Assembly: GCA_964435475.1 (NCBI GenBank)
Contig: CAYSZB010000022.1
Location: forward strand, 1-33,962
Source of the DNA: CAYSZB01 sp964435475
GTDB lineage: Bacteria; Chloroflexota; Anaerolineae; Anaerolineales; Anaerolineaceae
DNA: 33,962 nt
Direction: 5' to 3'
In this document: piece after piece, positions 25,371-33,357 of the stretch
Position numbering within the stretch: position 1 is the stretch's first letter
Layout of the letters: each line of letters opens with the position of its first letter
The notes under the pieces: model-generated
Databases searched by the model: none
Seen by the model: only the letters and a program-made list of their open reading frames with translations
What the model was told of the DNA's origin: nothing
Translations under genes and position numbers: made by a program

Positions 25371-27176
25371 TCAATGTATAGCCTGTTTCTGCAACCGGTA
25401 TATGTCAATCCCGTCTTTTTGGTCGACCAGGGCATAATTTTCGCAAATATGGCGGATCGTTTTGTTCAAATATGATCCATCCTCGGGATACTCAGCCAGG
25501 CACTCCGTCTTGTTCCTGCCATCAATGAAAGGATAATCAGGGTTGTCCAGGTCTAAAATGAATAATGGCGGTTTGGTGGTTATGTCACGGTAAAAGATCT
25601 CCTGGGCTTCTGCTTTGAAAGGTGAGGTAAAGTACAAAGGGTCCACGTATGAGAAGCGTGAGGGGGCGGAAAGCCCGGCCAGGTAATTGATCCCCGATTC
25701 CATGGACCAAACCACCAGGGTATCTTCCCCTGTTGAATTATCCTTGATATATTGAATAGCCTCGCGGTACGGGTTGTATGCATAAGGCCCGCCCACGCCC
25801 CTGGCGATCTTTTGCACCGGTTTGATCGCGGCCCAGGTGAACAGCCCAATGAGGATGATTGCGGTGATTATCTTCCCTGTTTTCCCGGTGAACCGCCCAA
25901 CCAACAGTGTACAGGTGCCCAGGAATAAGAGGAATATCGCCGGGAAGAGTGTGATGAAGTAATGGGGATAATTGCGCCCTGAAGTGGAGATCAACACCAG
26001 GGCGATCGGCAGGTTGATGATCCCTAAAATGAATGCCTCCGGTAGCTGCCCGTGATCGGCTTTTATTTCTTTCTGCCGGTCTGCTTCCGTCTTCATTCCC
26101 AAGCGACCGATCCTTCCCCGGACCGCTGGCAGCAAAAAGAGGAAGAGAAGGAAACATAACATTGCCAGGATCAAAACTGCGCTTTCAACCAATCCCAGCC
26201 CGGGGTTGTTCATCGGCAGGAACTGTTCGACAACCAGCAAACCAAGAAAGCTGACTGCCAGCGCAAGCACCAGGTACCGTGCGAATTTGGTCTTGAAGAA
26301 CCTGCCCAACTTTGCCCAGTTAAGAATCACCAGAAGAAACAGCCCACATACCCAGGCTAATAGAAGAAGCCCAAAAAAAGGGTATTGCAGGTTGTTCTTG
26401 ATGCCTTCAAAAAGAGAATAAAGCCTTTCTGTCATACCGATATCGGAATAGGCAAAGTTAAATCCGTAGGCGGTATTCCACCATGCTTCGAGAGCCCCGG
26501 ATATGGCCATCACAACAACCACCAGCAGGTTCGTTGCCAGGAAACCGCAAGCCATCCATAAAAGATACAGCCAATTTTCCCGTTTTTTCTTCAGGAGAGC
26601 CTCGAAAATCAGGAAAATGGAAATCGCTGCTGCCACGTCAATGTAAGTCTGTTTAAAATTGAATGAAAAGCCGGCTGATATCCCGATCAGGCAGTACAAA
26701 AACCAGTGATCCTTCCACTTGCGTCTTCCCAGGAACAGGAATACCATCAGGGCTTGAAACAGAAGCATGTACTCTTCGGTAAAATTCCCGCTGATGAATT
26801 GAAAGGTCGCCAGGAAAGCTGCGGCAGTGACCAGGAAACCTGGCAGGGGTTTCAATGCCCGCCTGGCAGTCAGGTAGCCCAGCAGCAGGGTGAGGAACAG
26901 GAAGGCGACTTCCAGTCCCCACACCCCCCAGGGTGATCCGCCGCCCAGCAGTAATCCCAGTGCGTTAACGAAGAAGATGAAAGGCGGCTTATGCTCCCAA
27001 ACATCAACATAGATTGTTTTGCCCTTGACCAGTTCGGAACCCAGGTACAGGTATATGCCTGAATCGCGGTGCGGGATCTCCATTGCATACGGGTAAAAAT
27101 ATAGTGCCGCCAGGCATACGATTACCAATAGCAGCAGCAATAATATGGTGTCAGAAAAGCTAATTTTTGTCTTCAT
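25371..27176 (-). CDS. GT-C fold membrane glycosyltransferase (second, GT39/ArnT-like)
   Basis: 601 residues from the ATG at 27176. It has about a dozen hydrophobic segments and a soluble C-terminal domain from about residue 460. The first loop AMEIPHRDSGIYLYLGSELVKGKTIYVDVWEHKPPFIFF has the RDSG and HKPP motifs of the PMT/ArnT (GT39 and GT83-like) group, with the Asp as the likely catalytic base. It is the first gene of the minus-strand glycan group. An upstream GTG (27221) would add 15 residues and is less likely because the lysine-rich MKTK start leads straight into the first helix. Confidence 0.88.
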   Translation of the reverse strand: MKTKISFSDTILLLLLLVIVCLAALYFYPYAMEIPHRDSGIYLYLGSELVKGKTIYVDVWEHKPPFIFFVNALGLLLGGGSPWGVWGLEVAFLFLTLLLGYLTARRALKPLPGFLVTAAAFLATFQFISGNFTEEYMLLFQALMVFLFLGRRKWKDHWFLYCLIGISAGFSFNFKQTYIDVAAAISIFLIFEALLKKKRENWLYLLWMACGFLATNLLVVVVMAISGALEAWWNTAYGFNFAYSDIGMTERLYSLFEGIKNNLQYPFFGLLLLAWVCGLFLLVILNWAKLGRFFKTKFARYLVLALAVSFLGLLVVEQFLPMNNPGLGLVESAVLILAMLCFLLFLFLLPAVRGRIGRLGMKTEADRQKEIKADHGQLPEAFILGIINLPIALVLISTSGRNYPHYFITLFPAIFLLFLGTCTLLVGRFTGKTGKIITAIILIGLFTWAAIKPVQKIARGVGGPYAYNPYREAIQYIKDNSTGEDTLVVWSMESGINYLAGLSAPSRFSYVDPLYFTSPFKAEAQEIFYRDITTKPPLFILDLDNPDYPFIDGRNKTECLAEYPEDGSYLNKTIRHICENYALVDQKDGIDIYRLQKQAIH

Positions 27177-27396
27177 TAATAATACCCGGTGGTCAAAATT
27201 TTTTATTGAAGGTGATCCCACAAAGAGAAAGGTTCATCTCCCTCGTCACCTTTGCCAGGTGAATTCATCCAGGTGCTTCCCGGTCAGAATCATTTTATCA
27301 TCAATCAATTTCGCGGAGAGCCGAGGTCGGTTGTGTCCATGCAATTGTTTGATGTCAAAATGCTCCCGCTCAAACGGGTCGCGAAAATTAATTCAA

Positions 27397-27405
27397 TGGT
27401 ATGAT
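27397..27405 (+). promoter_or_regulatory. Possible extended -10 promoter for the epimerase gene
   Basis: TG-G-TATGAT lies about 70 bases before the ATG at 27476, in the 299-base gap between divergent genes. No good -35 was found. The rest of that gap holds no gene that I can support. Confidence 0.3.
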
Positions 27406-27475
27406 TTAATCCTTGAGGGTTGGTTCGCAGAGCTTTCTGCGCCAAAGGATCAACCCGACAGAATTTTGGAGAATC

Positions 27476-28468
27476 ATGTTCAATAAATCAGCTTTCCAAC
27501 ATAAAAAGGTGCTCATCACTGGCGGGCTTGGTTTCATCGGCTCCAATCTGGCCATCCGCCTGGTCTCCCTGGGTGCTGATGTGACCCTGGTCGACAGCCT
27601 GATCCCCCAATACGGCGGCAACCTCTGGAATATTGAGCCCATTAAAGACAAGGTCAAAGTCAATATCTCTGATGTCAGGGATCAGTATTCAATGAAGTAC
27701 CTGGTCGAGGGACAGGATTATATGTTCAACCTGGCTGGTCAGACGAGCCACCTTGATTCAATGGAAGACCCCGAAGCTGACCTGGAGATCAATGCCCATG
27801 CCCAGTTAAAAATACTGGAGGTCTGCCGCCACTACAACCCTACAATCAAGCTGGTATTTGCCAGTACACGCCAGGTTTATGGCAAACCGGCTTACATCCC
27901 GGTGGACGAGATACACCCGGTCAACCCCATCGACATCAATGGCATCAATAAACTGGCCGGTGAACAGTACCACCTGGTCTATAACAATGTCTACGGCGTC
28001 CGCGCTTCCATTTTGCGCCTGACCAATACCTACGGTCCCCGCATGCGCGTCAAGGATTCCCGCCAGACCTTCCTGGGCATCTGGCTCCGTCGTTTGTTGG
28101 AAGGCCAACCGATCACCATCTTCGGCGATGGCAGCCAGATCCGCGATTACAACTATATCGACGACGTGGTTGACGCACTCTTGCTGGCGGCACTATCTGA
28201 GAAAGCCAACGGTGAGATCTATAACCTGGGCTCGGATGAAACCCATACGCTTACCGCAACAGCTGAGACCATGCTCAAACTGGCAGGGGAGGGAAGTTTT
28301 CAGTATATACCATTCCCGGAGAACCGTAAGGTCATTGACATCGGGGATTATTGTGGCACATACCAGAAGATCAACCGGCACCTGGGCTGGTCACCAAAGG
28401 TCTCTCTGGAGCAAGGCCTCCGGGCAACGATAGCCTATTACCGGGCATTTCACCAAAACTACTGGTAG
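27476..28468 (+). CDS. NDP-sugar epimerase/dehydratase-type SDR with Asn in place of the catalytic Tyr
   Basis: 330 residues, extended short-chain dehydrogenase fold. The NAD site GGLGFIG (16-22), Asp40 after VTLV, NLAGQTSHLDS and FASTRQVYG (128-136) are present. The YxxxK motif reads NGINK (155-159): the lysine is kept, but Tyr is Asn155. C-terminal ILRLTNTYGPRM and GDGSQIRDYNYIDDVVDAL are as in sugar epimerases. GGAG at 27468-27471 fixes the ATG at 27476; the longer frame from 27413 is unlikely. Likely acts on an NDP-sugar, and the next gene is an aminotransferase. The missing Tyr argues against a plain UDP-glucose 4-epimerase. Confidence 0.85.
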   Translation: MFNKSAFQHKKVLITGGLGFIGSNLAIRLVSLGADVTLVDSLIPQYGGNLWNIEPIKDKVKVNISDVRDQYSMKYLVEGQDYMFNLAGQTSHLDSMEDPEADLEINAHAQLKILEVCRHYNPTIKLVFASTRQVYGKPAYIPVDEIHPVNPIDINGINKLAGEQYHLVYNNVYGVRASILRLTNTYGPRMRVKDSRQTFLGIWLRRLLEGQPITIFGDGSQIRDYNYIDDVVDALLLAALSEKANGEIYNLGSDETHTLTATAETMLKLAGEGSFQYIPFPENRKVIDIGDYCGTYQKINRHLGWSPKVSLEQGLRATIAYYRAFHQNYW

Positions 28469-28475
28469 GATACCC

Positions 28476-29585
28476 ATGGATACTTCATTTATACCTTTTG
28501 CCAACCCCCTGGCGCAGTACCAGGCACACCAGCCGGAAATCCAGCGTGCCATGAATGATGTCCTGGACGGTGGGCGCTACATCCTGGGCCAGAGTGTGCG
28601 TGAATTTGAGGAAGCGTTTGCCGGGTATATAGGCACTGCCGCCTGCATCGGCGTCAACAGCGGCACAGATGCGCTGATCCTGGCACTCAAGGCACTGGGA
28701 ATAGGCCCGGGTGATGAGGTCATCACGGTATCGCACACTGCGGTAGCAACCGTCGCCGCCATTGAACTGGCCGGTGCAACCCCGGTTCTGGCGGATGTTG
28801 ACCCCATAACCCGCTGTATGGACCCGGCCTGCTTATCATCTTTGATTACTGGAAGAACAAAAGCCATCATCCCGGTTCATCTATATGGACAACCGGCAGA
28901 CATGGCCGCGATCTTATCCATCGCCAGGAAAAACCACCTCCGGGTCATTGAAGACTGTGCCCAGGCACACGGCGCAGCGATCGACGGTAAAAAGGTGGGC
29001 ACCTTCGGGGATATTGGCTGTTTCAGTTTTTATCCCACCAAGAACCTGGGCGCAATTGGCGATGGGGGGGCGGTTGTGACAAATTCACTCGATCTGGCTG
29101 ATCGATTAAGTTGGCTCAGGGAATACGGTTGGAAGGAACGCTATATCAGCCATTTCCCCGGCATGAACACGCGCCTTGATGAACTTCAATCGGCAGTACT
29201 CAAGGTCAAACTCAAATACCTGGATGCGGATAATGACCGCCGCATCGCAATTGCCGATCACTATCGCCGGGAGTTGACAGGCTCGTCCTTGTCATTGCCT
29301 GGGCAGGTCGCCAATACCAGGCATGTCATGCACCTCTTTGTCGTGGAGCACGACAGGCGTGACCTGCTGCAGCAGTATTTATCTGAAAACGGTATCGGCT
29401 CAGGCATCCATTACCCGCAGGCGGTCCACCAGCAGCCTGCCTATAAGGACAGGCTGACCGGGTGCCAGGGCCTGCCGGTCACCGAAAGGTTAGTCAAGCG
29501 CATTCTCAGCCTTCCCATTTACCCGCAACTGCAACCGGGCGAGGTGACGCGGGTTTGTGAGACTATTAAACGCTGGCAACCCTGA
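28476..29585 (+). CDS. DegT/DnrJ/EryC1 sugar aminotransferase
   Basis: 369-residue PLP-dependent aminotransferase. It has NSGTDALILALKALGIGPGDEV, IEDCAQAHGA and the PLP lysine Lys189 in FSFYPTKNLGAIGDGGA. The C-terminus GIGSGIHYPQAVHQQPAY is typical of the family. These enzymes transfer an amino group to a keto-sugar nucleotide, giving an aminosugar for glycan or antibiotic synthesis. It starts seven bases after the SDR stop, and the two form a sugar-nucleotide operon next to the glycosyltransferase genes. Confidence 0.94.
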   Translation: MDTSFIPFANPLAQYQAHQPEIQRAMNDVLDGGRYILGQSVREFEEAFAGYIGTAACIGVNSGTDALILALKALGIGPGDEVITVSHTAVATVAAIELAGATPVLADVDPITRCMDPACLSSLITGRTKAIIPVHLYGQPADMAAILSIARKNHLRVIEDCAQAHGAAIDGKKVGTFGDIGCFSFYPTKNLGAIGDGGAVVTNSLDLADRLSWLREYGWKERYISHFPGMNTRLDELQSAVLKVKLKYLDADNDRRIAIADHYRRELTGSSLSLPGQVANTRHVMHLFVVEHDRRDLLQQYLSENGIGSGIHYPQAVHQQPAYKDRLTGCQGLPVTERLVKRILSLPIYPQLQPGEVTRVCETIKRWQP

Positions 29586-29770
29586 ACTGCGGGTGGATGT
29601 CATGAACATTGAAGAAAAAGAGTTTCCCTGCCCTTCGGTTTGACAGTGATGGCGGTCGCCAGGAAACCTGCCCCCCCCTTCTTAACGTCTCTCTCCTAAA
29701 ATTCTTGTGTCACGATTGCTGTGAAAGAACTGCTCTCCCGGGGTAATGCTGCACATAACAGGTTGTTGAA

Positions 29771-29797
29771 TTGACAGGTGTACGCTTATAGTAAAAT
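29771..29797 (+). promoter_or_regulatory. Possible sigma-70-type promoter for the suf operon
   Basis: TTGACA (29771-29776) is a perfect -35 and TAAAAT (29792-29797) a fair -10, but the 15-base spacer is short. It lies about 35 bases upstream of sufS. The preceding stretch from 29586 holds no supported gene. Confidence 0.35.
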
Positions 29798-29829
29798 ACA
29801 CCACATATGACAAATACCACCGGAGTTCC

Positions 29830-31053
29830 ATGACTCGACCAATTTCCTCAGCCCGCGCTGATTTTCCCATCCTGCAGACGACCGTCAACAACCACCCGCT
29901 GGTCTACCTGGATAACGGCGCCACCTCGCAAAAGCCGCAAGTCGTGATCGATGCACTGGTGGACTACTACACCCGTGTCAACAGTAACATCCACCGCGGC
30001 AACCACTCGCTTTCCATGCTGGCGACCGGGATGCATGAGAGCGCGCGCAAAAAGGTGCAGGCCTTCATCAACGCTGCCCATGACCACGAGATCATCTTCA
30101 CCCGCGGCACCACTGAGTCGATCAACCTGGTTGCCTTTTCCTTCGGCGAAGCATTCGTTCAACCGGGCGACGAGGTCATCGTCTCCCAGCTCGAACACCA
30201 CTCCAACTTTGTCCCCTGGCAGTTGATGTGCCAGCGCCGGGGTGCCACCTTCAAAGTGCTGCCATTTGACAGCAACGGCGAGCTGGACCTGGACGCCTTT
30301 GCCCGCCTGCTCACCAACCGGACGCGCATCGTCGCTCTCAACCACGTCTCCAATTCGCTGGGCACGGTCAACCCGCTCGAAAAGATCATCCCCATGGCAC
30401 ACGCTGCTGGCGCAGCAGTGCTGGTGGATGCCGCCCAGTCTGTGCAGCACATTGCGCACGACGTGCAGGCGCTGGACTGTGACTTCTATGCCTTCTCCGG
30501 GCATAAGATGTATGGCCCGACCGGCATCGGCGTTCTATACGGTAAAGAGAGCTGGCTGCAGAAGATGCCACCCTACCAGTCCGGTGGCGAGATGATCGAG
30601 CAGGTCACAGCAGAAAAGACCACCTTCAACACCCTGCCCTTCAAATTCGAAGCCGGCACCCCCAACATTGAGGGACCCATCGGCCTGGCGGCAGCCATCG
30701 ACTACCTCAACCAGTTCGATCCCGCAGAACTGATGGCATACGAAGACGAACTTCTGGACTATGGCGTCGAACGCCTGGGGTCCATTCCCGGGCTGACCCT
30801 CTACGGCAACCCCGGGCGCCGCTCGGCGATCCTGCCCTTCAACCTGCAGGGCGTGCACCACTTCGATGTCGGCACCATGCTCGACACCTACGGCATCGCC
30901 GTCCGCACCGGGCAGCACTGCACCCAACCCATCATGGACCAGTTGGGCATCAGCGGCACGGTGCGTGCCTCCCTGGCGCTTTACAACACCAAAGATGATA
31001 TCGACGCCCTGGTCAATGGGCTCTTACGCATCAAGAAACTACTTAAGGTTTAA
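29830..31053 (+). CDS. sufS: Cysteine desulfurase SufS
   Basis: 407-residue group II cysteine desulfurase, PLP-dependent. It removes sulfur from cysteine for iron-sulfur cluster assembly. LDNGATSQKP near the start, VDAAQSVQH, the PLP lysine Lys226 in FSGHKMYGP and the persulfide-forming Cys364 in RTGQHCTQP are all present. CGGAG at 29821-29825 precedes the ATG. sufE follows two bases later. No sufB, sufC, sufD or sufU is in the window, so the scaffold is encoded elsewhere. Confidence 0.97.
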   Translation: MTRPISSARADFPILQTTVNNHPLVYLDNGATSQKPQVVIDALVDYYTRVNSNIHRGNHSLSMLATGMHESARKKVQAFINAAHDHEIIFTRGTTESINLVAFSFGEAFVQPGDEVIVSQLEHHSNFVPWQLMCQRRGATFKVLPFDSNGELDLDAFARLLTNRTRIVALNHVSNSLGTVNPLEKIIPMAHAAGAAVLVDAAQSVQHIAHDVQALDCDFYAFSGHKMYGPTGIGVLYGKESWLQKMPPYQSGGEMIEQVTAEKTTFNTLPFKFEAGTPNIEGPIGLAAAIDYLNQFDPAELMAYEDELLDYGVERLGSIPGLTLYGNPGRRSAILPFNLQGVHHFDVGTMLDTYGIAVRTGQHCTQPIMDQLGISGTVRASLALYNTKDDIDALVNGLLRIKKLLKV

Positions 31054-31055
31054 CC

Positions 31056-31487
31056 ATGACAAGCATCCAGGAAAAACAACAACAGATCATCGACGACTTC
31101 GCCCTGTTGGGTGAATGGGATGAAAAATATGCCTACCTCATCGAATTGGGTCAGGCCATGCCCGAAATGCCGCCTGAACTGAAGACCGAAGAGAACCTCG
31201 TGCGCGGCTGCCAGTCGAATGTCTGGTTCCACAGCACCTGCCGGGATGGCATCTTCCACCTGGATGCCGACAGTGACGCCATGATCGTCAAGGGCATAGC
31301 CGCCCTGCTGGTCAGCGTCTTTTCAAACCAACCCGCCAGCCTGGTGCGTGAGGCGGATCTCTCCTTCATTGACACCATCGGCATGTGGAAGAACCTCTCC
31401 TCCAGCCGCAACAACGGGCTGATGTCCATGCTCGAACACCTGCGCAAGGCGGCGAACGACTGTGCAGGGACTGCAGAACCCGCATGA
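31056..31487 (+). CDS. sufE: SufE sulfur acceptor
   Basis: 143 residues. SufE accepts the persulfide from SufS and raises its activity. The conserved acceptor Cys52 is in VRGCQSNVW, and the family start QQQIIDDFALLGEWDEKYAYLIELG is clear. The stop overlaps the ATG of the ferredoxin gene (ATGA), coupling their translation. Confidence 0.95.
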   Translation: MTSIQEKQQQIIDDFALLGEWDEKYAYLIELGQAMPEMPPELKTEENLVRGCQSNVWFHSTCRDGIFHLDADSDAMIVKGIAALLVSVFSNQPASLVREADLSFIDTIGMWKNLSSSRNNGLMSMLEHLRKAANDCAGTAEPA

Positions 31488-32002
31488 CCGACCTCAGTTA
31501 CCGCATGCTCTTCATCGGCGGCGCCCCGGCTGGGCTTTTGGGGCTGGAGGAGCTTTTTTCTGAACTGTATACTGAAGGCCTGACCCCCCAGGGCGTTGAT
31601 CTGGACGAACGCCTGGTCAGGGGCGTCAAAAAGCACAATTTCGTCCCCAAACCAGCCATCCCCGACTACCTGGCAGCCCTGAAGGCCGAGTATCTCAAGT
31701 ACTACAGCGCCAAAAAAGCCGGCCGGGCGGTGGTGGCACGCGATTACGGGATGTGGCAGGGTCACAAGCGCGAAAGCATCCCCTGGTTCCCCACGGTATC
31801 GTCCGAACTGTGCAATGGCTGCGGCAAATGCTTTGACCTGTGCGCCCACGAAGTGTATGCCAAAGGTGAGGACGGCAAGGTGATCGTCGTCGAGCCTTTC
31901 CTGTGCATTGTGGGCTGTTGCTTCTGCAAGAGCGTCTGCGAACCGCATGCCCTCCTCTTCCCCACCCAGGATTTATTGAACAGCTACCGCCCGAAGGCAT
32001 GA
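31484..32002 (+). CDS. Ferredoxin-like iron-sulfur protein with variant second cluster
   Basis: 172 residues from the ATG at 31484. The N-terminal 105 residues (LFIGGAPAGLLGLEELF...KKHNFVPKPAIPDYL) are not recognised. The C-terminus has one classical set CNGCGKC-x3-C (Cys110, 113, 116, 120) and a second set with Cys141, 145, 148 and 152, spaced C-x3-C-x2-C-x3-C with an extra Cys146. The spacing differs from the usual C-x2-C-x2-C-x3-C. Predicted to carry one or two [4Fe-4S] clusters. The four-base overlap with sufE suggests a role tied to cluster assembly, perhaps supplying electrons; that is inference. The longer frame from 31385 overlaps sufE widely and is rejected. Confidence 0.82.
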   Translation: MTDLSYRMLFIGGAPAGLLGLEELFSELYTEGLTPQGVDLDERLVRGVKKHNFVPKPAIPDYLAALKAEYLKYYSAKKAGRAVVARDYGMWQGHKRESIPWFPTVSSELCNGCGKCFDLCAHEVYAKGEDGKVIVVEPFLCIVGCCFCKSVCEPHALLFPTQDLLNSYRPKA

Positions 32003-32004
32003 TC

Positions 32005-33159
32005 TTATTCGGTTGACGTTAGTGCTTCCAGGATGTCATCCGCCCGGTAGACCCGATTTCGGGTATGACCGGTGATTTCCCTGATGATCCCCTTTTTGAT
32101 CAGCTTTTCGATATAACGCCTGGCTGAGAGGTAGGGCACCCCAAGAGCACTTTCCAATTGGTGTATGGTCAGGATGGGTCGTTCAAACAGGGCGTCCAGG
32201 GCTTCCAGTAGGCGACCCCCTGCCCTTTCACTGCTGAGAAGTTCTCTATAATGGTTCCTCAATGTGCCCAACCGCTCGATACGCCTGGTCGCATCCATCG
32301 ATTGGCTGCTGACCCCCCTTAAAAAGAAACGCAGCCACTTTTCCCAAGCACCCTGTTGACTGACTGCCAGCAGGTTATCATAATACTCCAGGCGGTGAGT
32401 TTCAAAGAAAGCGCTCAAATAGAGCAGGGGGTGGGATATCAAACCCCATTCAATGAGCAGCAAGGTGACCAGCAGACGGCCCAAACGACCATTGCCATCC
32501 AGGAAGGGGTGGATCGCCTCAAACTGGTAGTGGATCAAGCCTGCCTGGACCAGTTTTGGTAGATCTGAAGCTGAATGGATAAAATTTTCCAGTTCTGCCA
32601 GGGCAATATGCATCTCATCGACTGGTGGAGGAACCAGTGTGGCGCTGTTGATCGTGCTGCCTGCCGGACCGATCCAGTTTTGACTGCGTCGGAACTCACC
32701 TGGTGTCAGGTACTCCCCACGAACGCCTTCCATGAGTTTTCCGTGTATTTCCCGCATCAAACGCAGGCTGATCGGCAGGGTACTAAGCCTCTCAAGCCCG
32801 TAGTTCAGCGTCTTGGAGTAGTTCTGCACTTCCCTGACATCCGTGGCATCTTCAAGGAAAGACAGTTGCCTTGCTTCAAAGTGGTACAGGTCCTCCAGGG
32901 AAGCCCGCGTGCCTTCAATGCGCGAAGAAAGCACAGCCTCGCGGTGGATGAATGGCTGAATAAGGATATATGGTGATGGCAGGGTGTCCGCAAGGCTGGC
33001 AAGGTAACCCAACTGCCGCTCGGCTTCGCTCAATGCGTTGAGCATCTCACCAGACCAATGAATGGCGGGTGGGAGCGGGTCGGGCACGAATGCCCAATAG
33101 CCATTTGGTGTGTAAATTACCCGCCCGGGAGCCTTATTTGAGAAGTTCTTAGGGTCCAT
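32005..33159 (-). CDS. Fic family protein with C-terminal winged-helix domain
   Basis: 384 residues. Fic proteins usually transfer AMP (or another phosphate-linked group) from a nucleotide to a target side chain. The catalytic motif HPFLDGNGRLGR (217-228) is complete. An N-terminal inhibitory motif S-x3-E-G (Ser78-Glu82-Gly83) marks a class II, self-inhibited member. The Fic_N region precedes it. Residues about 320-384 form a winged helix (LTIHQLESALGVPYLSARRYIEKLIKKGI). No antitoxin gene is adjacent. The promoter carries repeats suited to autoregulation. It converges with the ferredoxin gene, two bases apart. Confidence 0.94.
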   Translation of the reverse strand: MDPKNFSNKAPGRVIYTPNGYWAFVPDPLPPAIHWSGEMLNALSEAERQLGYLASLADTLPSPYILIQPFIHREAVLSSRIEGTRASLEDLYHFEARQLSFLEDATDVREVQNYSKTLNYGLERLSTLPISLRLMREIHGKLMEGVRGEYLTPGEFRRSQNWIGPAGSTINSATLVPPPVDEMHIALAELENFIHSASDLPKLVQAGLIHYQFEAIHPFLDGNGRLGRLLVTLLLIEWGLISHPLLYLSAFFETHRLEYYDNLLAVSQQGAWEKWLRFFLRGVSSQSMDATRRIERLGTLRNHYRELLSSERAGGRLLEALDALFERPILTIHQLESALGVPYLSARRYIEKLIKKGIIREITGHTRNRVYRADDILEALTSTE

Positions 33160-33170
33160 TTTGGTGCCTT

Positions 33171-33240
33171 GTGATAATAAATTAGATCTATATTATCACT
33201 TTAAGCCTAAAGTGTAAATAAGGACTGGCCTTATTATCAC
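33171..33240 (-). promoter_or_regulatory. Putative operator: three GTGATAATA boxes plus a palindrome over the fic promoter
   Basis: GTGATAATA occurs on the minus strand at 33232-33240 and 33191-33199 (overlapping the -10) and, inverted, at 33171-33179 near the start point. The last two face each other as an inverted repeat. A second palindrome, CACTTTA-AGCC-TAAAGTG (33197-33214), lies between the -35 and -10. A protein bound here would block RNA polymerase. The winged-helix domain of Fic itself is the obvious candidate, but this is untested. Confidence 0.6.
33190..33218 (-). promoter_or_regulatory. Sigma-70-type promoter of the fic gene
   Basis: On the minus strand, -35 TTTACA (plus 33213-33218) and -10 TAATAT (plus 33190-33195) are separated by exactly 17 bases. 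Transcription would begin near 33183, giving a leader of about 25 bases. Confidence 0.7.
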
Positions 33241-33357
33241 TTTGGTGATTTAACAGCTGACAGTGGTCAAAAGAGAGACTATGTTTTAGGAAAGATACGA
33301 CAACCGGGTCTTTTCCTCCATTTGCCCAATTCCCCCATCCCCGTTACAATAAGCCCC

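Noticed and set aside
29602..29643. Tiny open frame of 13 codons plus stop after the aminotransferase gene
   Set aside because: Too short, no ribosome site and no recognisable peptide.
31385..31483. Upstream extension of the ferredoxin gene
   Set aside because: It would overlap sufE by about 100 bases with no family-like sequence; the ATG at 31484 overlaps the stop as ATGA.
31151..31948. 265-codon minus-strand frame across sufE and the ferredoxin gene
   Set aside because: The opposite strand has conserved SufE and iron-sulfur motifs.
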